Part shown: positions 11,014 to 23,099 of the stretch, one piece after another
Numbering within the stretch: the first letter of the stretch is position 1
Layout of the letters: every line of letters begins with the position of its first letter
Assembly (NCBI GenBank): GCA_033239005.1
Contig: BSQZ01000005.1
Coordinates: forward strand, 5,536,001 to 5,600,000
DNA length: 64,000 nucleotides
Source of the DNA: Lamellibrachia satsuma
Taxonomy: Eukaryota > Annelida > Polychaeta > Sabellida > Siboglinidae
Direction of reading: 5' to 3'
Notes under the pieces: model-generated
Seen by the model: the letters and a program-made list of their open reading frames with translations, nothing else
Databases searched by the model: none
What the model was told of the DNA's origin: nothing
Program-made: the position numbers and the translations under genes

Positions 11014-11116
11014 AATCCAGCGAAGATACACTTGAGATGGAGTTTGTCGGCCTTAATGGCGACGGTCAATGGGTCAGACGCCCACATCAGACTTGGTGCC
11101 ATGTACTTAGGAGGTT
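11014..11116 (-). CDS. Ig3 first-half exon, L1-like gene
   Basis: 103 bp, acceptor acttcag and donor GGATT|gtaagt. It reads EPPKYMAPSLMW, then LTVAIKADKLHLKCIFAG with the strand-B Cys. Joining phase 2 to the next exon gives CIFAGFPTPTV, the classic L1-family Ig3 motif. Open. Confidence 0.75.
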
Positions 11117-11193
11117 CTGAAGTAAAACACACAATAGATGACAGCCACTGAGGCCTCTAAGTGATTTACATTCTATGCATACATAATTAGAAT

Positions 11194-11420
11194 GTATGTA
11201 TGTAAATATATATATATACACATATATATATATAAACATACATTATATATATATATATCTAAAATTATATATATATATATATTATGGATGTATATATATA
11301 TACACACAGACACACACACACACACATACACACACACACGTACACATACACACACACACGCATACACTCATAGACACACACACACATGCAACTCCCGCAT
11401 GCACGCACGCACATGGTGTC
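11194..11420. repeat. (TA)n and (CA)n microsatellite tract
   Basis: Interrupted (TA)n at 11200-11290, then (CA)n-rich sequence to about 11400. Intronic. Confidence 0.9.
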
Positions 11421-12553
11421 GTAGGGGTGGATCGTGTATTGATCGATATATCGAAAATGCAAATGAAAAGGCAAGACGATAATTTGTTTGTTTATTTCGG
11501 CAATACTGTACAAAACACAACAATTACAATGATATTTGGCTTTAGTGTAACAATATGTACGTTCTCAGAACCCTGATAAACATTGGTATGCGAAGTAAAC
11601 TGGTTGGTGCTATGTGTCGTATGCAATATGTTTGGTAAAATTAGAAAGTAAGTAATCAAAAGCGTAATATTATACTTATAATTATATATATAATATTATA
11701 GTCTCCCAGTGCTAATTAAGCTCAATTAGCAATGAACTATTATAGTGAGGTCCACACTGATACACTTCCCTTTTCTCATTCAAATCTATTTTTCCCTAAT
11801 GTAAACACTATGACATATTGTTAGTGGGCTACTTAAACTCAACCATCCAATGTTTCATTTTATATTCGGCCACTCACATTCCTTTTTTACTTTAGCTGTC
11901 CAATCTTCCAATTTATTTTATTAATAATTCACCCATCTAATCTTCCAATTTATTTTATTCATGAAATTGTGCTGCTGATAAAGACACAAACTAGCTAATT
12001 ATTTAGTCAAGTTTGCATCCACAAAATTATCTTAACTTCTACGAGAGGCTGAATATTACACTTAAGTAAGGATAAGAATTTATGACATTTCCTTGTCCAT
12101 AGACAATTACTTTTATTTTCCCTTGATCTGTGTGGCCTCCATATCTAAAATCTACCTTTATAGTGACAAACATGGCTAAGCAGCGAGAATTATTCGGTCT
12201 GCATAAAGATTGAAGCATACACACTGACAGTGCCTGGTGCAAAAACTAACAAGATTTGCATATTAAGACAGAGTGTTAGTTATTGATGCTGGTAGACATA
12301 TGAATCAAGGTGTTTACTGTGTAACTAAAAGGCTGCATTAATAGTTATTATTAAAAGTTTATTACAACATAAACAGGAGCATTTTACAAAGTTCTTGACA
12401 TTAATTTTATGAAAATATTTTCTCGTAGTCCAACAATTTGTATTGCTGGATTTTTCGAAGGTCGTATCAATCTAAGGAAACTATCATAAGTAAGCATATA
12501 AGCAAGAGGTCTGTTTTTGTTCCATAAATGGGTTTACCTGATTCGTATCATAC
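11421..12553. other. Intron, nothing recognised
   Basis: AT-rich intron sequence. A short repeated word (ccaatttattttatt at about 11905 and 11948) is the only structure noticed. Confidence 0.55.
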
Positions 12554-12596
12554 CTGTGGTAGTCAAGATTTTGATTTCACCCTCAAACTGCAGCCC
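12554..12596 (-). CDS. Possible small orphan exon
   Basis: 43 bp with a good pyrimidine-rich acceptor (gtgtctcccag) and donor CACAG|gtatga, reading LQFEGEIKILTTT in one frame. The F-x-G-x-I-x-I pattern could be the first strand of a SEA domain or an Ig linker. It cannot be assigned to a gene with confidence. Confidence 0.25.
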
Positions 12597-14173
12597 CTGG
12601 GAGACACACGGAAGGGTGAACAAGTCAGCTGGCTTCCAGCAGCACACAGTCAACATGTCCCACTTACCTACCACACAGCCACGATCCCGTTTCTTTCCCA
12701 CTTTCTACGTACCGACAGAAGAATCTGTTGTTTGCTCATGGTTCCTCAGTGCCTTGCATGCAGGGTTAATCACGTCTCAGTGGGGTTATTAGTGTACTGG
12801 AGGTTTCATCAGAGGGGTATTTGGGGGGGTTGATACTCCAGTGTACATTGTTTAGCAGTCCTCTTCAGCTTGATGATATGACAATCTGAATTACTTCATT
12901 TCGCTAGTCACTTTCAAAAATAAGACAGCAAAGTCAACAAAACAGTTTTGTTGCTGTGACAAAATGGAATGCTGAACAAAACTGAGGAAAGCAAATTATT
13001 AAGAAACTAATGTAAATACAACTACCAAATGCATAAGCCAGCAAACATACCGATTAGACGGAGAAGTGGTCATGCTTACATGTCTACACTTTTGTGAATT
13101 CTAAATGCAGCAAAGCCAAGTTGTTTTACTCCACAAAGCGTCTACACTAGAAGCACATTGTGTTGATATTTAATAAAAAAATGGACAATTTGTCCATTTT
13201 TGACAAAAATCCATCAGTACATTCCAGAATTATAAATCTTAAGTTGTTGAAGTTAAGTTGGTTACAAATATAAACATCAATAAATCTACTTCTCTTTAGA
13301 AACTGTATGCTTCACATTTTCGAATATTATTCATGATGAGCATGAATGCCGCAAACATTATTCAAATAATAAAGCCATCTCAAAGATGTCAATTCATTTT
13401 GGTAAACGTGAAGGTAAATGAACTTTGATAAAAAATAAACTGTAGAGAATCCGAGAGTACGTGTACAAGAAGAACATTTGAGATATGTTCTGATACATTC
13501 TTTTCGAGAAGATACATAATCAAATGTTTCGTTAATGCCTAGCATGCCATCATTTACCGATGCATTTAATGTAATCTGGGATATAAATTAGTGTGTGTCA
13601 TGCTCATGAGTGGAACACAGTACATACCAGTAGGTGAAGGTTGAGGCGTGATCTTCTGATCATAACCTTTCATCAGACTTCGCAGGATGTTATTTTGTGT
13701 AATACATATGTAAGTTTCTCCAGCTCGATAATCACTGCTGACTGACTACATTAGAAATATGCAGGTTCCCTGGGAAAGCAAACAGAGCAAGTGTTCACAC
13801 AGAGAGTTAGTTGAAACACATTCGAAAAACACTTGGCGTCAAGACGCAGAATGCCAGACAGTGCCTTGTACACATCCAGGTGTCAATGTCGGCTTTCAGA
13901 CATCTCAGTTTTGCACTGCCATTCGCCTAGCATGTTTTCACTTTTCTTTGTCAAAATATGATACAAACACTTTTTTGTCGATTGCAAGTTAACTGAAAAC
14001 AATTGTGCACTCCACGAAATAATTTCACACTAGAAATTTCCAACAATCACACTAAACACCATCTTTGACACGTAAATTGCAGCAGTGGCACCACCTGGTC
14101 GATTCGACATTTGTTTCACAAAACACCGCACACACAACCAAGCCTCGAGGAAGGGTCGACGGTTGATTGGTAC

Positions 14174-14308
14174 CTGCGCCATCTATTGGGTATATCTCTT
14201 CGTCGTCCTCCTTTGATAGGAACGTAGAATTTCGTTATTGACAATACAGACGTAGCCATCACCATCCGTCCTGTCTTTTTTCCTCAACATTCGCAAAGTA
14301 TAGGTTTC
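14174..14308 (-). pseudogene. Ig2 second-half exon with two A-run indels
   Basis: 135 bp, acceptor atttcag and donor CGCAG|gtacca. It reads GNLYFANVEEK, then in another frame DRTDGDGYVCIVNN (Cys strand F) and LRSYQ, then EDDEEIYPIDGA back in the first frame. One extra A at 14276-14281 and one missing A about 60 bp further in the exon would explain the shifts. Homopolymer indels can also be assembly errors, so this lesion is weaker evidence than the stops. Confidence 0.65.
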
Positions 14309-14411
14309 CTGAAATGGAAATCCTGATTATCATCTATGCAACATCAAAAACATTTTATTTGTTAGCAAATTTGTGAGGATAATTTAAGCGCTTTGCTCTT
14401 TTAACCTTTTA

Positions 14412-14506
14412 TCAAAATATATAGAGGATTCCGCTGGGGTAGCTGTAGAGGGAGTTGCAGCGAAGTACGAGGGGCTCTCCGATGGTAGGACGGTGCACCT
14501 TTGGTT
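14412..14506 (-). pseudogene. Ig2 first-half exon without a recognisable donor
   Basis: After acceptor acgatgacag it reads EPKVHRPTIGEPLVLRCN (strand-B Cys), then YSYPSGILY and runs into TGA. The GEPLVLRC and YPSG words match Ig2 of L1-family proteins. No GT donor is seen where the exon should end, so the 5' splice site seems lost or the exon is longer. Confidence 0.55.
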
Positions 14507-14828
14507 CTGTCATCGTTGGGAAAGGGAAGAGGGCTGAAAGGGATAAGATGAATTCAGGGATCTCAGAAGATACACTTTGGGGAAGTAGGCAAAGAAATGT
14601 TGATGTGAAAGTTGAGCATATTTTATTGTAATCTGCAATATTATACCCCAAGTGACAGCAAGTGACAACAAGTAACAGCAAGTGACAGCTTCTGACCTCA
14701 ATGTAACGAGAGGGGGTCTAAAGAATAATATAAATACTCTGTGTTAATGAGATGTAATTCTTTGACTGTTAAAATTATAACTTTGATATTACAGCAAGAT
14801 AAATGGATAGTCCTGCTAAGACATGCAT

Positions 14829-14910
14829 ACATGTTACTGTCTGCATGCACGTACAGTGCACACACATGTTACTGTCTGCACGCACGTACAGTGCACACAC
14901 ACATGTACAC
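14829..14910. repeat. 40-bp tandem duplication
   Basis: Two near-identical copies starting with catgttactgtctgca, each followed by cgcacgtacagtgcaca-like sequence. No coding signal. Confidence 0.7.
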
Positions 14911-14913
14911 ACC

Positions 14914-15727
14914 ACACACGTATACACATACTGACATATAGCATACAACTTGCAAGGTTCCATATACATACTAATGAAGTCTTAATTCAATAAGTATAAT
15001 ATTATTCATGTTTTGCAACAAAACAGTCACAATAGCTTAGAAGAAACATTATATTAATGTAATTAATATCAAATACAAAGTCACTGGGACTTTTACAGCA
15101 TTGTCTAAAATCAGGATGAAAAATCATATTAAGTGTTTCTTTTAACATTGATAATTACATTTTAGTTAAAGTTCATGGAATCAAAATATTTATGTTGAGT
15201 CATATAGATGCTATCAAATTTAACACACCTAGAATAAAATATTTCAGGACTTGATTCTGTAATATTACATATATTCTTCTAGAATATTTCTGACCACAAA
15301 AAAAATTCATGAAACCACTGATTTTAAAGTGTTAAATTTCACTTTGTTTTACTTCTCAAAAAACTTGCTGTTGTCTCTCCAGATAGTTTGGCTGAATCTA
15401 ATCCCAACTCAAACTCAGACGTTTTTATTAGACCTATCATCTCATATATAAAATAAAATGCAAAATTCATGATATCATCAGGGAGACTCCCATCAAGACT
15501 AAATAAATCAAATGTCGCTATCATAATCCACCAATGAAAGCCGAGAGATTGAGCCGAAATATCTGGAGATATAACAACAATTAAGTTTGTGAGAGGTAAA
15601 ACAATGTTAAAATTACACTGCATATTGTCTAGCTACGGTCACATTTCACTACATTTCTAATATGTAGCAGCCATATGTGTATGCCTAATTCAGAGCAAAT
15701 AGTAATAAAAGATATTAACTGTCTTAG
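14914..15727. other. No recognised gene
   Basis: AT-rich sequence between the L1-like and SEA-type exons. A 94-codon open frame at 15339-15623 (minus) shows no domain I recognise and no convincing splice sites. Confidence 0.5.
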
Positions 15728-16010
15728 ACTAACAAGATTTGCCATCCATGCCAAAGACCCAGATGGCAAGTGGACAAGGAAACCATTGGCTTATCGAGAG
15801 TCCAACATTTTTAATCTATGTGTAACCCGCCTTCCTGAGATGTATCAACCTTGTTTTTAAACATATTCACGCTGCTAGCCATTATACAATCCATAGACAA
15901 CTTGTTCCATTCATTTATTGTCCTCTGTTAGAAGTACTTCCTGATATCCAATCTACACTGATCCTTAACTAATTTTACCTCATGTCCTCTAGATTAGTAA
16001 TGATTATTTT
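15728..16010 (-). mobile_element. 5'-truncated 3' end of LINE family A
   Basis: The reverse complement matches the end of the 7251-9810 element: RLD-I-RK-type coding end, caataaatgaatggaacaa, gttggactctcgataagcc and cttgtccacttgccatctgg, ending in cttgtta. Only the last few hundred bases remain. Confidence 0.75.
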
Positions 16011-16183
16011 TACTGCTTGGCAAGGATTAGGGTAGTCATGAACAAAAAAACATTTTCTTTATAGGATTTGCATTGTAATGTACATGTCTAGGTCTTTTTA
16101 TATTATTATTATTATATTATATTATTTTATAAGTTAAGTATATGAGCTGCATGAAACCAAGTTGCATATACAACTAACTTGAC

Positions 16184-16272
16184 CTTCTGCTGTCCCTATG
16201 CCAACATAGTATTCACTGATGTCACTTTTGCCATCCAATGTTCCCCATGAGGCCTGGATGCCATTTTCATCA
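16184..16272 (-). CDS. Fibronectin-like exon near the SEA gene
   Basis: 89 bp, acceptor ttcacag and donor GAAG|gtcaag. It reads DENGIQASWGTLDGKSDI, then EYYVGIGTAEG. The pattern W-G-x-x-D-x-x-S-D-I-x-x-Y-x-V-x-I-G-T occurs in FnIII-like modules of many invertebrate extracellular proteins. Its phase does not join exon 17253-17401 directly, so an exon is missing between them or it belongs to another gene. Confidence 0.5.
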
Positions 16273-16762
16273 CTGTGAACAATCATCAAACTAGCCATCA
16301 ATTAGTTCCTCAGATTCTCCCAAGAGGGTGCCCATGTGCACAAATGACATCTATAAATAGAAAAGTAAAACATCATCTACAATGGCCAATGGTGTCATGT
16401 GTACCAAAAGTACACTCAGTATGCAGTTACAAGCAAAACATAGAAGTTAAGACATTTATGTACTGGAGAGCTCCTAACATTTCCACTCCTAAAAAAGTGT
16501 GCTTCCAGAATACATGTTTGTTATAAAGCAAATTCACATAATTAAAAACAACACATTGTCGCATTCCTGGGGCTAGTGACATTCTGTTTGACACCTACTT
16601 CTAGATCTGTTTGCCTAAACACCAATTAATTTGACTTCATGGGAAGTATTCAACAATGCCTCAACCAATGCACAAAATGTATTCATTCATGTAATTCCAT
16701 CAGTTTTTTGTATAACTGAATGGATGAAACTGGTTTACAACTACGCCACCACATTGTGACCT

Positions 16763-17190
16763 AAAACTACTGTATCGTTGTGCTGTAAATGTAGATAACA
16801 GTGTCTCTCTCTCCATTCTCTCTCTCAACCAATTTCTTCGAATTTTTTAATATTGTTAAAAAGAAATAATGATATAAGTCTTTTCCGTCACCACCCACAA
16901 GTTAGCTGCAGTGAATAATGAACTATCAAAGTTAATTCAATGTAACAGAGGAGAGAGCATGTAAGTCTACACTTCTGTTCTCTCCATTTTCAACACAAGA
17001 TTTTAGTACAATATGATTGTAATTACCCTGGTCGCACAATGTATTATATCTTTTTATATGCATGTTTTAAATGAGTTTGTATTGCATTGTGTGTACATAT
17101 GTTTTGCATTAACATGAATCAAACTATGAACACTACATTATATGTAATCATTACATTACATAATGTTGGAAACAAACTATTGTTATTATG
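16763..17190. repeat. 427-bp dispersed repeat, copy 1
   Basis: Nearly identical to 30790-31216 in the same orientation: starts aaaactactgtatcg, contains a (CT)n run, accaatttcttcgaattttt and a ggtcgcacaatgtattata word, and ends taatgttggaaa. No open frame. Probably a non-coding mobile element or old segmental copy. Confidence 0.85.
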
Positions 17191-17252
17191 TCATCATTAT
17201 TATATTATCATTATTATATTATCTTACTATTATTATTCTAGTGAGCACTAAC

Positions 17253-17401
17253 CAGAGAAAGTGATCCTGGAGGCATCCACGCTGTAGTCAACAAGTTTAC
17301 CACCATTGTTGTTGACACTGTTGATAAGTATATGTTGTAGCACATCGGTGTTGGTGACACTGTCCAGATGTAGAATGAAGTCAACCACGATGCTGCCCTT
17401 G
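17253..17401 (-). CDS. SEA-domain exon (C-terminal half)
   Basis: 149 bp, acceptor tatggcag and donor TCTG|gttagt. It reads KGSIVVDFILHLDSV, LQHILINSVNNNGGKL, then VDYSVDASRITFS. G-S-(I/V)-V-V-D-F followed by a helix and Y-x-V-D is the SEA signature and includes the usual autoproteolysis region. Open; joins 18026-18093 as phase 2. Confidence 0.8.
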
Positions 17402-17814
17402 CTGCCATAACAGAGTACACCGTATTATACAAGGAAATCGGAAATGCCTATTAGACCCAAAATTATACAACAATATTATCACAGCACTTAAGAACAGTAT
17501 CGTTCATAACAAATTCTAAGTATAAATTCACGTATCCTAATAATATATAAAGTGCACTAATGAATTTATTTTCATTAATAAAAAACTTATTACTTTGCAT
17601 CTGCTAGCTGCAGTTTTAAAAAGAAACATATTTCAATGGGTCAAGGAGACCATTACAAAGACCAAATTTTATTGGTATACCAGCAGCCACTTTACTGAAT
17701 TACAACACTAAATGAAAATTAACACCTTTACACACTTTCCATGAAAAACACATATCAATCAAAATGATACAACAATGAGATTAAGAGAATATCAAACAGT
17801 TTTTAAGACATTAA

Positions 17815-17985
17815 CTTATCACAGAGGATGATAAATGAATGGAACACATTACCTACTCATTGTGTAAATGCTAGCCGCTGTGTGAATATGCTTTAAAAAA
17901 ATTTACATATATCTCATACAGACAGGTTACACATAGGTGTACAACTGTTGGACTCTCGTTAAGTCAGCCAATGCATTTAAATATT
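17815..17985 (+). mobile_element. 3' end fragment of LINE family A
   Basis: Contains gatgataaatgaatggaac, a degenerate C-terminal coding end, then actgttggactctcgtta, as in the element at 7251-9810. 5'-truncated; the tail after the last word is lost. Confidence 0.65.
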
Positions 17986-18025
17986 ATGCAGAAATCATTG
18001 TTGCTACGTGTCCAGTGACACTCAC

Positions 18026-18093
18026 ATGAAGAAGATGTCGGTCATGTCCACCACACTGCCACCTACTGTTCAGTTCCAGAACACAGCCTGCAC
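18026..18093 (-). pseudogene. SEA middle exon with in-frame TGA
   Basis: 68 bp, acceptor attttcag and donor TTCAT|gtgagt. It reads VQAVFWN, stop, TVGGSVVDMTDIFF. Phase 0 in and phase 2 out match both neighbours, so the frame is right and TGA at 18070-18072 is a real interruption of this reading. Confidence 0.65.
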
Positions 18094-18881
18094 CTGAAAA
18101 TTATCAATCAACCCATGTGGATTACAAAGTGTGGATTACAATGTTAATTTATTTTTAAATAACAATTGTACCATTCTGAAACTAGTCTAGTTTTAACATC
18201 AGTCGAAGGCTAAGTTGAAGGAGAGAACAAGCCAGCACGAAGGCGAACCGCAAGACAGCCTAGACAACTTCGATCATCTAATTCTAATTTACTTTTACAA
18301 ATGTCGGAACTAGACCTTTGCCACAATGATTCTGGAACCCACTCCCTGTTAGCATTAAGTCTGTAGGAAATATAATAACATTTGCCATACACTAAAAATT
18401 TACCTGTCTAAACTCGCTTATCTTCCATAGCTCCTCAACGTATCACTCCAACTGTTTATAACTGGAACTGCTAATTAATTAGAAACTGCCTTACCCCTTT
18501 TGCTTTGGTCCTCTGCTGAGCTTGGGCTTCCCGAGGATTTTAACGCAATAGAAGTGTTATATATTAAATCAATACGAGGTAGTGGACAACTGGAGGCCTG
18601 CATATTGCACGATGGCGAGAACGTGGCAGGAGGATATATACAGCCCCCATGGGCTGTAGCCGATATGAAGACAACTACTGCTTCAAAACACATACATATT
18701 CCACCTGATTTATATTTGTAATGGCTGACACTAGGGCTGTTAACAAAACACGTGTTCAACACCCCGTATGCAAACAACAGGAAGGTTTTGGTTTAGCAAT
18801 AACACTCGGGCTATAGGGACAGGATATATTAATAGGTTCTCCCACTAGAAAGATCTAGAAACAATCACACAAAGAAGTTAC

Positions 18882-18998
18882 TTCTGCCTTGACATCACTT
18901 GAGACTCTTGTACTTGGTGCTACTGACATCGGCCAGTTCTGCCTCATATGTCTCACTGGTGATTCTCATGTGGCCTTGGTACTTGTATACATCATGCT
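18882..18998 (-). pseudogene. SEA N-terminal exon with a 2-nt loss
   Basis: Acceptor tggggcag and donor GAA|gtaact. It reads [19 protein letters not shown], then SSTKYKSLK, the first strand and helix of a SEA domain. The frame then breaks and DVKAE continues in another frame. Restoring two bases after CTCAAG would give phase 0 and join exon 18026-18093. Confidence 0.6.
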
Positions 18999-19031
18999 CT
19001 GCCCCATGAATACAGAGTCAATGAGAACAAC

Positions 19032-19430
<399 letters not shown>

Positions 19431-20027
19431 TTCAAAACAACACTAAATTCTATTTTGGCTGTGCCTGAGTTACGTATTGCATATAACATACAACTGTTTC
19501 AAAATAGTTATTATTACACCAACTTGTAACTTATACTATCTGCAATAACATACAATTGCAAGCGGACTCGATATACATGCATTAAATTCATGTTGTTCCT
19601 TTCTTCAATTTGAATCTTGAATCTAAATGTTGAATTTTAATGTTGACTCTGAATGTTGAATTTGAATCATTCAGCATAGGAAGTATTCAACCACGTTAGT
19701 TTAATGTACACAAACTTTATCAAACAACCAATAGTTTACTTTATTAGGTACTTAATTTTACAGTCATAACATTTACAATGTGTTGTTTATCAACTAATTA
19801 GAGTATAAACATTGTAATGAACTGTGGACAAGAACCAACAGAACATGTAAATCTGGTGCCTTTTGTGTATATGATATAAGAAAGAAAACTCAGTATCTAA
19901 AAAAAACTGGTTTCCACATACACAACTGATTGGCTAGTACCCGGGGAACCAAACGTGTCCAACAGACATGGAATGCTGTAAAAGGTTTGCCTCCACAAAA
20001 TATATCTATGTATATATCTAGGATCAC

Positions 20028-20580
20028 AGCCTGGGTGGACAACCTTGTAAACAACCTGGGTGGACAACCTTGTAAACAGCCTGGGTGGACAACCTTGTAA
20101 ACAACCTGGGTGGACAACCTTGCAAACAGCCTGGGTGGACAACCTTGTAAACAACCTGGGTGGACAACCTTGTAAACAACCTGGGTGGACAACCTTGTAA
20201 ACAACCTGGGTGGACAACCTTGTAAACAACCTGGGTGGACAACCTTGTAAACAGCCTGGGTGGACAACCTTGTAAACAACCTGGGTGGACAACCTTGTAA
20301 ACAACCTGGGTGGACAACCTTGTAAACAACCTGGGTAGACAACCTTGTAAACAACCTGGGTGGACAACCTTGTAAACAACCTGGGTAGACAACCTTGTAA
20401 ACAACCTGGGTGGACAACCTTGTAAACTACCTGGGTGGACAACCTTGTAAACTACTGGTAATATGTAGGAAACCCTTAAATGCACACGTCCAACCCTATT
20501 GCCAACCCTATTGTCCAACCTTGTAAACTACTGGTAATATGTAGGAAACCCTTAAATGCACACGTCCAACCCTATTGCGA
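20028..20580. repeat. 25-bp minisatellite (about 17 copies) plus a larger duplication
   Basis: Unit cctgggtggacaaccttgta plus aacaa from 20028 to about 20455, then two copies of a block of about 70 bp (gtaatatgtaggaaaccctt and following bases) to 20580. Because 25 is not a multiple of 3, all three minus-strand frames stay open; this is not a gene. Confidence 0.95.
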
Positions 20581-21649
20581 ACTAGCATTGTAAATCTATC
20601 CAGGGTTGAAAAAGTCATGATTTTTTTTATTAAAAAAATCGGATTTATTTGATTTAAATCGGATTTTTTATTTATTTGATTTTTTTTAATTTGGTATATA
20701 TACATTTACGTAGATGTTTATATTTATAAACTCTTTCAAACGTGTTCTATTCAAATCGATTTGGGTACTTGTCTTAACAGAGGGTACATGATTTTTGCTT
20801 ATATAAAGACATTAGACAATGTCCACAAAGCCTCATCCCTGTAGTTGCATAATCTGTCTAGGAAAGGAAAGCATGCTGTGTGTCTGTGGCTGTAGCAGTG
20901 CTAATTATTGTTTGCTTTGAGGGTGGATTAGCACCTGAACAGGGCTCTGTGTACTCTAAGGGTCTCCAACCAGACTGCAAACTGGTACAGTATTAAACAA
21001 TTGCAGCCCAGAATGTCTTACTTGAGTCAACATACTGAATTGGTAACAACTAGCACAAGCTCTAGGTTGGCTTTAACTCAAGGCTTCTGACTTGAAAAGA
21101 TACTTGCTCTGGAAGACAAGTTTGTGTGGCTTCAGTGCATTAAGATAGTGAACAGCTCAAACATACACAATGTCATAAAATATTTGAATGTCAGTGGTGT
21201 CAATACAGTTTGTGTGGCTTCACTTCATTCAGAAATGGAATAGCGCAAACACACACTCAAATATGAACGGGTTAGTGCTATAAACACCCCGAAAGTAGTT
21301 AAGTATTAGTTAAGTGCAGTAAACACCTAGAATCACCGTAAATTGGATTATCATAGCATGGAAACCGAGGTTCTGCCAAGTTGATGTATACTGGTTGATG
21401 CTGTTTTTGCTAAACTAAGAATATACCATTTTTACAAACATTATACATTTGCCCAAGAGATAAACCTTCTAAATCACTAACAATTATATAATTAAGTGAG
21501 TGCAAACAAATTGTTAGAACTGTTGTTTGGAGTTAAATACTAATGATTATCAAACGAGAAAAAAACGTTTCGCAAGAAGGCGCCATGGCGCAAAATTGCT
21601 ATGCATGTTCGTAAGCCTCCCTGTATCTTAACCATTGTATGACAAGATG

Positions 21650-22880
21650 CAATGCATTGAATATATAGACATAACAGGGCCGTTATTAACTTTTGTGGGA
21701 CAATTATTACGAATTGTAAAACATTGGGAGCCATTGCAAGAAGCTACAATAATAATCTTATTAAAGATGTTCCTGCTGGTATAAGCATCGTACATTTCCG
21801 CTGTGACTGGTAGTTTCCGAAGCCTCAAATCGTCCATGCAGCAGCACATGTATGCCTTGTCACGACCAGCGAGGCTGTCTGAGGTAAGTGAGCAGTATAG
21901 AGCTCCTGACCCACAGCACAGGAGTTCCTCTCTGTGTCAGCCAACAAGGCGGGACTTCTGAGCTTTCTCTGTGAGACACCGAGCAAGGAAGAGCAGCTAG
22001 TACCAACCATGGGTTTGAGTTGTCTGTATCTTGGCGGTGACTTCAAGGGAGAAAGTAAGAGCATAATGGTTACACAGGGTTCAGTCACAGATGTGTCTGA
22101 CCTTGAGTCCACTCAACTGGAAGCAGACACCAGAGTAATTCTTCACACTGTGTCCAGAATGAAGACGTGGAATGAGTAATAATCTATGCAAACGACATTG
22201 TCATATGCGTGTATTACGCTTCTACACTGTTGAAAGATCTGCCAGAACTGTTGGTTCGAAAACTTCGAACTGCACCAGATAACTACCTACCCATCCATGA
22301 GATGTGTGCTGCACAGGGACCTGCACAATGTCATTCACTTCCCTTCCTTCACAGCCTTAGTGGATGAGATACAACCAGCTATTCATGCTTTACTGGTAAG
22401 AAGGTGCGGCTGAATTGCAGCGAGACAGCAGACATCTCTGCATCGGCGAACTTCGCCACTGAAGACCAGGATCACACCACGCCAGAGTACAAGTTTCTGA
22501 ACAACAAGTCAACGCTGCAGAAGCTGATACCACCAACATAATATGCTTTTCTTCTGCATTTGACACATGGGGCTTATGCAACTATGATATATAAGAGTGT
22601 TCATGCTTGCAAGCCCATCATCCCACTGTATGAAGAATATGGGTGGGTTCTGGATGATGGCAAGCTTGACCCAGTGGCATCAACACAACATGCCTGCCCA
22701 CTGCAGATGACCGAGACCATATCCTGTGGATGTACCAAAGGATGCAACAGGAACTGTTCATGCACCAAGTATAGCATGTTACATACAAACCTCCATGTCT
22801 ACTTGCACCATAAATCTGTATTTAGCCCCCTATGTATAGGCCCAACATGGACAGAAAGAAATGACCATAGCTTCTACTGC
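21650..22880 (+). mobile_element. Decayed TE-associated ORF (GCDTTS / Cys-rich tail family)
   Basis: Broken plus-strand frames read in order EADTRVILHTVSR, a region ending LPFLHSLSG, stop, DTTSYSCFTGKK, then PLYEEYGWVLDDGKLDPV and CGCTKGCNRNCSCTK. This succession (EADTR, H-x-L-(S/T)-G-C-D-T-T-S, then a GW-x-x-D stretch and a Cys-rich tail) is a widespread multi-copy ORF family in cnidarian and mollusc genomes, usually treated as transposon-associated. The Cys of GCDTTS is replaced by a stop and several stops follow. The family name is from memory of the pattern, not a search. Confidence 0.55.
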
Positions 22881-22927
22881 GGTCGATTCCCATACATTTG
22901 TGACGAGTAACAATTTGCCACATTTAC

Positions 22928-23079
22928 CTGCCCCTGTGACTGACCCAACATCCACGGTACAGTTCCCGAATGTTCTGTTCCTTCCTTCAGTTTTGATGCT
23001 GTTTAGAATAGCATCAAGTGTCTCAGATGCTTTGTGTTTCTCTACGACCACCTTGTAATCCATCACAATGCTGCCTGAC
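22928..23079 (-). CDS. SEA-domain exon (C-terminal half)
   Basis: 152 bp, acceptor gttcttcag and donor GGCAG|gtaaat. It reads SGSIVMDYKVVVEKHKAS, then LDAILNSIKTEG and NCTVDVGSVTGA. G-S-I-V-M-D-Y matches the SEA signature, with the following helix. Open, phase 1 out. Its upstream middle exon was not found; a Penelope-like element lies in that interval. Confidence 0.75.
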
Positions 23080-23099
23080 CTGAAGAACCAATTCTACAT

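Larger units (their letters stand above)
278..14506 (-). pseudogene. L1CAM/neuroglian-type cell adhesion gene, probably decayed
   Basis: Minus-strand exons read in order as Ig2, Ig3, Ig4, Ig5, Ig6, then two fibronectin III exons, the layout of L1-family neuronal adhesion molecules (six Ig plus several FnIII domains, a membrane helix and an ankyrin-binding tail). Signature pieces seen include CIFAG/FPTPTV (Ig3), PRRTVT with QCNTTN (Ig4), GAPKPVITWTKDG (Ig5), DDSGEYTCVASN (Ig6) and YNTSF (FnIII). Ig1 and the signal peptide were not found; later FnIII, membrane and cytoplasmic exons would lie left of the window. Three in-frame stops (10640-10642, 5569-5571, 4905-4907), compensating A-run indels in Ig2, a missing Ig3 tryptophan segment and a GT-to-AT donor change argue for a non-processed pseudogene. 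The alternative is a real gene with assembly errors, but three substitution-type stops make that unlikely. Confidence 0.8.

Noticed and set aside
15339..15623. Minus-strand 94-codon frame with an ATG
   Set aside because: No recognised domain, AT-rich composition, no supporting splice sites or neighbours in phase.
19890..20518. Overlapping minus-strand open frames rich in VVYKVV, LQGCPP and LFTRLS
   Set aside because: All three frames of a 25-bp tandem repeat stay open; a coding repeat would favour one frame.
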